Assembly (NCBI GenBank): GCA_019056875.1
Contig: DXJA01000349.1
Coordinates: 1 to 5,186 of the forward strand
Origin: Candidatus Jordarchaeum madagascarense
Lineage (GTDB): Archaea; Asgardarchaeota; Jordiarchaeia; Jordiarchaeales; Jordiarchaeaceae
Reading direction: 5' to 3'
Length of the DNA: 5,186 bases
Below the pieces are notes generated by a model. That model was not told the origin of the DNA, did not search any database, and saw nothing but the letters and a program-made list of their open reading frames with translations. This document shows positions 1 through 4,669 of this stretch, in pieces; position 1 is the first letter of the stretch, and the number at the start of each line of letters is the position of its first letter. A program made the translations under genes and the position numbers.

Positions 1-20
1 CTTAAATTTATTTTTAGGAA

Positions 21-35
21 ACATTAAATTAATGT
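21..35. repeat. Short dyad upstream of the first promoter
   Basis: This is a perfect inverted repeat with 7-bp arms (ACATTAA and TTAATGT) around a single central A. It ends 22 bp upstream of the TATA box at 58-65, where an archaeal activator or a second repressor dimer could bind. The arms are very A+T-rich, so chance occurrence is quite possible. Its sequence is not related to the larger palindrome at 62-89. Confidence 0.35.
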
Positions 36-57
36 CGAAGTTACACTTACGTTCAGG

Positions 58-65
58 TATATAAA
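58..65 (+). promoter_or_regulatory. TATA box of the nuoC / nuoI-B-D operon
   Basis: TATATAAA fits the archaeal TATA consensus and is the best candidate between the left edge and the first gene. Counting about 25 bp downstream puts transcription start near 85-90, giving a leader of roughly 25-30 nt that contains the GGAG ribosome-binding site at 108-111. The right end of the box overlaps the left arm of the 28-bp palindrome, so a protein on the palindrome would probably block TBP/TFB or RNA polymerase. The start site is inferred, not observed. Confidence 0.6.
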
Positions 66-89
66 TATTGTGCATATGCACAATATTTA
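62..89. promoter_or_regulatory. Perfect 28-bp palindrome, candidate repressor operator
   Basis: The left arm TAAATATTGTGCAT (62-75) is followed directly by its exact reverse complement (76-89), so all 14 base pairs match with no spacer. The palindrome starts inside the TATA box and covers the presumed transcription start of the nuo-like operon. In archaea this position is typical of operators for dimeric winged-helix or ribbon-helix-helix repressors. I do not recognise the motif. The SurR motif GTTnnnAAC, known for hydrogenase/Mbx operons in Thermococcales, is absent here. Use as an RNA hairpin is less likely because the transcript should start at or near the right end of the repeat. Confidence 0.65.
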
Positions 90-107
90 AAATTTTTCAC
101 AAATAAC

Positions 108-111
108 GGAG
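108..111 (+). promoter_or_regulatory. Ribosome-binding site for the TTG start at 116
   Basis: GGAG sits 4 nt upstream of the TTG at 116-118. The spacing is a little short but acceptable. This is the main support for starting the NuoC-like gene at 116, because the frame has no ATG or GTG near the N-terminus. Confidence 0.45.
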
Positions 112-115
112 AACT

Positions 116-634
116 TTGCAAAAAAATAATTGGAAGCCATATAAAACGAAGGAGGTTTCAAGTATTAAAAAATCTGTCTTAAAGGATCTGGAAGAAAGAT
201 TCTGCGCCGAGCAATGTAATGAAAATAATAATTTCTATATAAAGGTAAAAAAAGATGACTACCTAAACACTGCTAAATATCTAAAGAAGCAAGGGTTCAA
301 AAGATTGGTGACAATATCCGCTGTAGACTGGTTGGAGAAGGGAATATTAGAGATATACTTCTTAGCACACAGTTTTGACGACAACTCATACATAAAGGTA
401 GCAGCGGAGGTGTCGAGAGATAATCCCTTAATTCCTAGTGTATCATCCCTATGGAAGAATGCTGAAATGCATGAAAGAGAAGCCTGGGAAATGTTTGGAA
501 TTAACTTTGAAGGGAATAACATGTTAAAACCATTGTTTCTTGAGGATTCACCGCGTATCCCTCCATTCCGAAAAGATTTTGACTTGAGAAAAGAGGTAAA
601 AAAAACTTACGGTTTAACATGGTCTGAATATTAG
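116..634 (+). CDS. NuoC-like 30-kDa subunit of a complex-I-related oxidoreductase
   Basis: This 172-residue protein belongs to the respiratory-chain NADH dehydrogenase 30-kDa family (NuoC, FpoC, MbxK type). It is a structural subunit that holds the large and small electron-transfer subunits together in the peripheral arm and has no cofactor. The family signature is clear near the C-terminus: HEREAWEMFGINFEGN (about residues 121-136), then a PLFLED stretch and PPFRKDF, which match the conserved ExEx(x)DxFGI...R.L...P..PLRKD pattern. The length is normal for an archaeal stand-alone NuoC. Translation starts at TTG 116 behind GGAG, or less conventionally at ATT 164, which has a far better ribosome-binding site (151-156). 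The gene ends at TAG 632-634, which overlaps the ribosome-binding site of the next gene; the gap to the next start is 11 nt, so the two genes are almost certainly one operon. The family call is strong. The subtype (Fpo, Mbx or Mbh) cannot be decided from this gene. Confidence 0.9.
   Translation: MQKNNWKPYKTKEVSSIKKSVLKDLEERFCAEQCNENNNFYIKVKKDDYLNTAKYLKKQGFKRLVTISAVDWLEKGILEIYFLAHSFDDNSYIKVAAEVSRDNPLIPSVSSLWKNAEMHEREAWEMFGINFEGNNMLKPLFLEDSPRIPPFRKDFDLRKEVKKTYGLTWSEY
151..156 (+). promoter_or_regulatory. Strong internal Shine-Dalgarno inside the NuoC N-terminus
   Basis: GGAGGT is a near-perfect Shine-Dalgarno sequence, better than the GGAG at 108. Seven nt downstream, in the same frame, lies ATT (164-166), with the spacing normally seen before a start codon. 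Initiation there would give a 156-residue NuoC beginning (M)KKSVLKDLEERF. ATT is a rare start codon, so this is either an unusual start, a mutated or misread ATG, or coincidence within a KEV-coding stretch. Confidence 0.3.
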
Positions 635-638
635 GAGG
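633..638 (+). promoter_or_regulatory. Ribosome-binding site of the nuoI-B-D fusion gene
   Basis: AGGAGG overlaps the TAG stop of the NuoC-like gene and lies 7 nt ahead of ATG 646. It fixes the start of the fusion gene and suggests translational coupling of the two subunits. Confidence 0.8.
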
Positions 639-645
639 CGCCTGA

Positions 646-1989
646 ATGTTAGAAATAATAAAGGGAGTATTAAATCCCCTGAGAGCAGGGGCTAGACTAC
701 TAAGAAGTAAGGCTATAACATTTAACTTCCCACCAACATCCCCTCTCACAAAAAGCTTTAGAGGCAGACAACTTTATAATCCGGAAACGTGTAGAAATTG
801 TAGTTTATGTGATAGGGTTTGCCCCAACAAGGCAATAGAAATGGTGGAAAGGGAGAAGGACGGTGAAAAGGTTCTTCAACCGCAGATAGACTTCCGAAAA
901 TGCTGTTTTTGTGGATTATGCGCGGATATATGTCCAACGGGGTCTCTTCAGCTTACCAACTTTCCATTTCTGCTAACAATGAAGGATGAGATGTTAGTAT
1001 ATTCACCAGAGAAACTTGCTGAAGTTCCAGAACTTGAACATCCGAAAGAACCAAAAATTAAGAATATCGTGAGCTGGGCACGCTCCAGAAGTCTCTGGGT
1101 TCTCTTTTTCTTTACCGGATGCTGCTTTATAGAAGCGGTTCCTTGGCTGAGCAGCGGATTTGATATGGAAAGATTCGGTCTACTGATGGCACACTCACCA
1201 AGACACGCTGACGTACTAATTGTAGGAGGATATGTCACCGTAAAAACTGCAAAAAGAATCATGTACTTATATCAGCAAATGCCCCAACCAAAATGGGTTA
1301 TCTCACTCGGAAACTGTCCAATGACTGGTGGAACCTACTGGGACAGTTATAATACTATAAAAAGAATAGACGAATACATACCTGTCGATATATGGATAGC
1401 AGGTTGCCCGCCGAGACCGGAATCAATAGGTGTTGCTATAGTTCACGCGATACATGCTATTCAAAACGGGTACACAGGAAAAAAAGAAGAAGTGGGTTCC
1501 CAAAAAGAGATGAAAGTTCCAAAAATCGAACAAGAAATATTTACAAATGAAGAACAAATATTTATCCCGTTCGGTCCACAGCACGGTGCTTCAGGTAACT
1601 TTCATTTGGGTTTGAATACTGTGGGTGAAACCGTAAAAGAGGCATTGGTTTATCCTGGATATTTACACAGAGGATTCGAGAAGCTGATGGAGTACAGAAC
1701 ATGGTTGCAAAACATAATGATAGTTCAACGTATATGTGTACTCGACGGAGCCCCCTACGAACTTGGGTACTCGGAAGTCGTTGAAAAATTAGCCGGTATC
1801 GAGATACCAAGAAGGGCAAAGTATCTGCGGGTGATACAGGCTGAGCTCTCAAGGATACAGAGCCATCTACTTAACATTGGCCTTGTCAGCGGGGCATCGG
1901 GTCTTGAAGCAATTCCGAGGATAGCTTGGGGAGACAGAGAGAAAATACTTCTACTCTTAGAAAGGTTGACCGGAGGCAGAGTATACTAA
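646..1989 (+). CDS. NuoI-NuoB-NuoD fusion, cut short by an in-frame TAA in the NuoD part
   Basis: The protein has 447 residues up to the stop and carries three subunits in one chain. Residues 1-115 are NuoI-like, with two [4Fe-4S] motifs (C49-C52-C55-C59P and C86-C89-C92-C96P), equivalent to clusters N6a/N6b. Residues 140-275 are NuoB-like, with tandem C159-C160 followed by E163, then C224 and C254 in GCPPRPE; these are the four ligands of the proximal N2-type cluster. A charged linker (275-300) leads into the NuoD-like large subunit, with GPQHG (310-314), GYLHRGFEKLMEYRTWLQ (338-355) and RICVLD (362-367). The order follows the electron path I to B to D. Only C364 of the first NiFe CxxC pair remains; the second position is D367. 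W353 replaces the quinone-site Tyr of complex I. Translation stops at TAA 1987-1989, yet the same frame continues with the rest of NuoD to 2658. As read, the product would lack more than half of its large-subunit domain. The start at ATG 646 is backed by AGGAGG. Confidence 0.88.
   Translation: MLEIIKGVLNPLRAGARLLRSKAITFNFPPTSPLTKSFRGRQLYNPETCRNCSLCDRVCPNKAIEMVEREKDGEKVLQPQIDFRKCCFCGLCADICPTGSLQLTNFPFLLTMKDEMLVYSPEKLAEVPELEHPKEPKIKNIVSWARSRSLWVLFFFTGCCFIEAVPWLSSGFDMERFGLLMAHSPRHADVLIVGGYVTVKTAKRIMYLYQQMPQPKWVISLGNCPMTGGTYWDSYNTIKRIDEYIPVDIWIAGCPPRPESIGVAIVHAIHAIQNGYTGKKEEVGSQKEMKVPKIEQEIFTNEEQIFIPFGPQHGASGNFHLGLNTVGETVKEALVYPGYLHRGFEKLMEYRTWLQNIMIVQRICVLDGAPYELGYSEVVEKLAGIEIPRRAKYLRVIQAELSRIQSHLLNIGLVSGASGLEAIPRIAWGDREKILLLLERLTGGRVY
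1987..1989 (+). other. In-frame TAA interrupting the NuoD domain
   Basis: The codons around it read ...TGGRVY-TAA-IYATPGGVRRD.... This aligns without a gap to the NuoD motif (for example TGxRxHHxYIRxGGVxxD), so no bases are lost or gained and the stop occupies one residue position. That position varies in the family (His, Ala and others). One base change from TAT, TAC, CAA, GAA, AAA or TCA would produce it. The stop lies between two TATAC copies (1982-1986 and 1991-1995). It is a nonsense mutation, a base-calling error or a readthrough site. TAG-type pyrrolysine decoding does not apply to TAA. Confidence 0.85.
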
Positions 1990-2010
1990 ATATACGCTAC
2001 TCCGGGTGGT

Positions 2011-2658
2011 GTGCGCCGTGACATTAACCCAAACTTCAAAAAAATAGCAAACGAAACAATTGAGTATATGCGAAAAAGATTAGATCTCTATGATAAACTG
2101 TGCTTCGATAACGGAATATTCAAAAAAAGAACAGTAAACATAGGTAAATTTTCCCAAGAAACCGCAGAAGAATACGGAATTGTAGGACCCAATCTCAGGG
2201 CATGCGGAGCAAACTTTGATATAAGAAGAACCACACCATACGAAGCGTATGAAGAACTCAATTTTGAAGTACCAGTATCTAAGGAAGGAGATGCTTATCA
2301 CAGAACACTATGCAGGAGATTGGAAATAGAGGAAAGCTTCAATATTATCGAACAAGCTTTGGATAAGCTACCTAAAGGGGGGATAATAGAAACTAAAATG
2401 AAAGACGGAAAAAAGATGAAGGCCTTCGCAAAGATACCCGAAGGAGAGGCTGCCCAATATGTTGAATCTGCACGTGGAGAGCTGGTTTACCATGCGGTAA
2501 GTGATGGTTCTAGTAACCCATACCGAGTGAAGGTTAGAGGACCGACCTTCGAGTCTATACTTATCCTTCTACCAAAACTATTAGAAAATGTGACCATAGC
2601 AGATGTGCCTGTAATATATTGGAGCGTAGATAATTGTCCAGCTGACCATGATAGATGA
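2011..2658 (+). CDS. C-terminal part of the NuoD-like large subunit, in frame after the TAA
   Basis: This stretch continues the same reading frame as the fusion gene; similarity to NuoD begins directly after the stop, at 1990. If translated separately it could begin at GTG 2011 (215 residues). However, no properly spaced ribosome-binding site precedes that codon, and GTG is the Val of the conserved GGVRRD motif, so it is better read as the second half of one gene. Fragment residues 65-90 (VGPNLRACGANFDIRR) and 92-118 match the conserved NuoD G-P-x-L-R-xSG-x-x-x-D-x-R-R region, and the chain ends DNCPADHDR followed by TGA. The terminal motif replaces the hydrogenase CxxC with C209-x-x-D212. 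Together the two parts make about 380 residues of NuoD, a normal full length, with no second lesion. That points to a recent mutation, a sequencing error or readthrough rather than an old pseudogene. Confidence 0.8.
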   Translation: MRRDINPNFKKIANETIEYMRKRLDLYDKLCFDNGIFKKRTVNIGKFSQETAEEYGIVGPNLRACGANFDIRRTTPYEAYEELNFEVPVSKEGDAYHRTLCRRLEIEESFNIIEQALDKLPKGGIIETKMKDGKKMKAFAKIPEGEAAQYVESARGELVYHAVSDGSSNPYRVKVRGPTFESILILLPKLLENVTIADVPVIYWSVDNCPADHDR

Positions 2659-2790
2659 TCCAGCGGCTATTTGGACTACAGGACAAAGAAGTACAAATAC
2701 ATTTACAGGAGACCGAATAGATAGATGCGATAGACGCTTGAAATATCAGCATCTCAAGGTAAAGAAAGTAAAATACTTAAAATCCTATTC

Positions 2791-2806
2791 TCTTTTTACC
2801 TTTTTA
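2791..2806 (+). terminator. Oligo-T terminator of the nuo-like operon
   Basis: Two TTTTT runs (2793-2797 and 2801-2805) lie about 135 nt past the NuoD stop in non-coding DNA. Archaeal RNA polymerase terminates at such oligo-T stretches without needing a hairpin. No strong stem-loop lies directly upstream. Confidence 0.5.
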
Positions 2807-2873
2807 ATAATTCTTTGGGGTGAAACGTTGGAGATATTTCACTATTCTCCTTTGTTTTTGGATGAAATCTAAA

Positions 2874-2892
2874 ACGGAAGCTTATTTTCCGT
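2874..2892. repeat. Small inverted repeat
   Basis: ACGGAA and TTCCGT form a 6-bp stem with a 7-nt loop. It lies just past the T-rich patch at 2851-2859 and about 55 bp before the next TATA box. It could be a secondary terminator element or a weak regulator site; no T-run follows it. Confidence 0.25.
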
Positions 2893-2943
2893 CCCAGATC
2901 GTATTATCATAATCTATTGGTAAATATTAAATCCTCAAATACA

Positions 2944-2956
2944 CTTTAATATATAA
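2944..2956 (+). promoter_or_regulatory. TATA-like element of the MuiA-like gene
   Basis: The stretch TTTAATATATAA resembles an archaeal TATA box. A start 25 bp downstream would fall around 2972-2980, very close to the TTG at 2984, giving a very short leader. The alternative A+T-rich site TAAATATTAA (2921-2930) would give a leader of about 30 nt that includes the GAGGT site. I cannot choose between the two. Confidence 0.4.
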
Positions 2957-2971
2957 TTGTTAAATCATTAT

Positions 2972-2976
2972 GAGGT
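2972..2976 (+). promoter_or_regulatory. Ribosome-binding site that selects TTG 2984
   Basis: GAGGT lies 7 nt ahead of TTG 2984. It falls inside the reading frame if the upstream TTG at 2957 is used as the start, and 2957 has no ribosome-binding site of its own. This supports the shorter, 527-residue protein. Confidence 0.6.
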
Positions 2977-2983
2977 TGCTTTC

Positions 2984-4567
2984 TTGACAGTAAAGTTCAC
3001 TGGTTCGGAAATTGATTCTGTTACTATCTTTAGAGATGGAGCGCGTGTGACTCGTATTGCAAAAGAGGCTCTTCAGCCCGGAACTCATGTATTGACATTT
3101 GAGGTTCTCACACCATACATAGACACTAACTCTGTGAGGGTTAAGGGTAAGGGCAAAGGCAGCCTTTCCAACATTAATGTTTATCCTCTCTGGAGGGAAC
3201 TCCTAGCCGAGGGGGATATGGTGACGCTTCTCACAAGGAAGGAAGAGCTTGAGAGACAGAAAGATGAGATTCAAGAGGAGATAGAGTTCTACCAGAAAAG
3301 GGTTAACCAGTTCACAAAAATTATTGATCGGTTCGCTGTCACTTTCCCCAAGTTTTATTCTGCGGGGGAAAGCAACATAAACGCTCTAACCGAACTCGAC
3401 TCCCTTGCATCAGACAAAATTCTAGAACTGAGAAAAACCGTGAGGGATAAAGCCAAGAAGCTCAAAGAGGTAAACGACGAGCTGGAAATCGTATTAAACA
3501 ACATTCAGAAATACAGCAAGACCGAAACAGAGCAAATATATGTTGTAGAGGTTACCCTAGACGCGGCTCAGAGTTCAGAGTTCACGGTGGAGATAACGTA
3601 CCAGACAGGTGGTGCTGTATGGACGCCAGTCTATGATGTGAACATTGAAAGTGAAAACGCAACCATTAGAACCAACGCCGCAATAAGAAACAGAACCAAG
3701 GAAGACTGGAACGATGTACAGCTAACAGTTTCCACAGCTACATCAAAACCCGCGGTCATCATCGACCCCACCCCTTATTACATAGACATATACCGACCAG
3801 TTCCCGTAACATCGGCACGAGCAAAAAAAAGCCTAGGAGCCGCTGCTATGCCACGCGATGAAATGAAAGCTAGAGAAGCCGAAACTGGAGCATATGCACC
3901 AGAAGTGGAGGAGGCTGAACTCGTTGAGACCTTTGCCACGCCAGAAGTCTCCCTTTCTGGAATCCAGATATACAATGTCCCAGGGCGCGTTTCAATTCCT
4001 GCCGACAACGCCGAACATCCCATAGTTCTAACGGAGAGTACCTTCTCCTCAGAAAGACTCTACTACTGGTACAGTGACGCTGGAGGCGAAGTAATAGCCC
4101 TTGACGAAATCACGAACGGAGAAGGCGTACTATTGCCGGGAAGAATGAAGGTCTTCGCTTCGGGAGAATACATGGGTGAGAGCTCAATAGGACTGATATC
4201 ACCGAGTGAAAAGTTCAAGCTCGGAGCCCGATTCACCTACGATGCCAAAGTGGAAAAGAAACTAGTAGCAAGAGAAGCCAATAAGGCGGGAATAACCAAA
4301 GGCAAGCTGAGAAACGAGTACCAATACCAGATAAAAGTAAACAACTATTCCAAAAACAAGATCAAAATGGAGCTACTAGACAGAATACCACACAGCCTAT
4401 CCCCAGAAATAGAAGTAAAAATAAATTCAATAAAGCCGCAGCCTGAAAAAGAGGAACTCGGAATCCTGAGATGGAAACTAGAACTCGCCCCCGAAGAAGA
4501 ATTCAAAATGAACTACGAATACAATGTGGAATGGAACAAAAACTATACGGTAACCGGATTACCCTAA
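2984..4567 (+). CDS. MuiA-like protein with DUF4140 and DUF4139 domains
   Basis: The protein has 527 residues from TTG 2984 (536 if TTG 2957 is used). The N-terminal part (about residues 8-70) matches DUF4140: an IDSVTIFRDGARVTR strand followed by GTHVLTFEVL and a D-x-x-S-V-R-V-x-G segment. A long charged helix pair follows (about 80-185), with heptad-like runs such as EELERQKDEIQEEIEFYQKR, which suggests a coiled coil. The rest is the beta-rich DUF4139 region. It includes GGAVWTPVYDV, an Ala/Glu-rich low-complexity stretch (about 290-325), VPGRVSIPADNAEHPIVL, LLPGRMKVFASGEYMGES and a C-terminal VNNYSKNKIKMELLDRIP block. The family is named after the Azotobacter mucoidy inhibitor A; its molecular function is not established. 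I see no signal peptide or transmembrane segment, so it is probably cytoplasmic. The gene has its own promoter and terminator, and its base composition looks more G+C-rich than that of the nuo genes, so it is probably not functionally tied to them. Confidence 0.85.
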   Translation: MTVKFTGSEIDSVTIFRDGARVTRIAKEALQPGTHVLTFEVLTPYIDTNSVRVKGKGKGSLSNINVYPLWRELLAEGDMVTLLTRKEELERQKDEIQEEIEFYQKRVNQFTKIIDRFAVTFPKFYSAGESNINALTELDSLASDKILELRKTVRDKAKKLKEVNDELEIVLNNIQKYSKTETEQIYVVEVTLDAAQSSEFTVEITYQTGGAVWTPVYDVNIESENATIRTNAAIRNRTKEDWNDVQLTVSTATSKPAVIIDPTPYYIDIYRPVPVTSARAKKSLGAAAMPRDEMKAREAETGAYAPEVEEAELVETFATPEVSLSGIQIYNVPGRVSIPADNAEHPIVLTESTFSSERLYYWYSDAGGEVIALDEITNGEGVLLPGRMKVFASGEYMGESSIGLISPSEKFKLGARFTYDAKVEKKLVAREANKAGITKGKLRNEYQYQIKVNNYSKNKIKMELLDRIPHSLSPEIEVKINSIKPQPEKEELGILRWKLELAPEEEFKMNYEYNVEWNKNYTVTGLP

Positions 4568-4595
4568 AACGCTTAAAAACTCAGAAACCCTCCCC

Positions 4596-4623
4596 TCTTT
4601 TTAATTTCCCCCCAGATTTTTTT
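4596..4623 (+). terminator. Oligo-T terminator after the MuiA-like gene
   Basis: A T5 run (4598-4602) and a T7 run (4617-4623), separated by a C-rich stretch, lie 30-55 nt past the stop codon. This is the usual form of archaeal intrinsic termination. The second run directly precedes the thermosome promoter. Confidence 0.6.
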
Positions 4624-4628
4624 GAGGC

Positions 4629-4636
4629 TATAAAAT
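4629..4636 (+). promoter_or_regulatory. TATA box of the thermosome gene
   Basis: TATAAAAT is preceded by a purine-rich GAGGC stretch that could serve as the TFB-recognition element. Transcription start is expected near 4655-4660, leaving a leader of about 10-15 nt that just contains the GAGGT ribosome-binding site. Confidence 0.6.
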
Positions 4637-4660
4637 CAGATCTTTACTCGCCTAAATGAA

Positions 4661-4665
4661 GAGGT
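4661..4665 (+). promoter_or_regulatory. Ribosome-binding site of the thermosome gene
   Basis: GAGGT lies 4 nt before GTG 4670 and selects it over the in-frame ATG at 4697. Starting at GTG also keeps the conserved chaperonin N-terminus (TGRPMSILSKG), part of which the ATG start would lose. Confidence 0.6.
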
Positions 4666-4669
4666 AAAG

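Larger units (their letters stand above)
2659..2983. other. Intergenic region between the nuo-like operon and the MuiA-like gene
   Basis: I see no convincing gene in these 325 bp. The region holds two T5 tracts (2793-2797, 2801-2805) and a further T-rich patch (2851-2859) that fit archaeal termination. It also has a small hairpin (2874-2892) and A+T-rich DNA with the promoter of the next gene. A 74-codon open frame starting at ATG 2648 overlaps the end of NuoD and runs to 2872. It has no family signature, and its second half is simply the translated T-rich terminator. No NuoH-, NuoL- or antiporter-like coding sequence follows NuoD. Confidence 0.6.

Noticed and set aside
1..115. SurR-type site (GTTnnnAAC) in the operon promoter
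   Set aside because: I checked the GTT and AAC occurrences in this stretch; none has the required spacing.
948..1262. Antisense open frame on the minus strand across the NuoB domain
   Set aside because: It is opposite strongly conserved coding sequence, with no ribosome-binding site or family motif. The other minus-strand frames in the window are rejected for the same reason.
1987..1989. Pyrrolysine or selenocysteine recoding of the internal stop
   Set aside because: Pyrrolysine uses TAG and selenocysteine uses TGA; the codon here is TAA.
2656..2658. TGA at the end of the NuoD part as a possible selenocysteine codon or readthrough site
   Set aside because: The family normally ends at or just after the DR residues seen here, and the frame closes again about 22 codons later in sequence with no family similarity.
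2737..2758. CTTGA ... TCAAG inverted repeat as a hairpin terminator
   Set aside because: It has only 5 bp in the stem, a 12-nt loop and no T-run directly after it; the T5 tracts further on are the better terminator candidates.
4471..4659. Open frame starting inside the end of the MuiA-like gene
   Set aside because: It is an overlapping frame within a well-supported gene. It has an Arg-rich composition typical of a shadow frame and runs through the terminator and promoter of the next gene.
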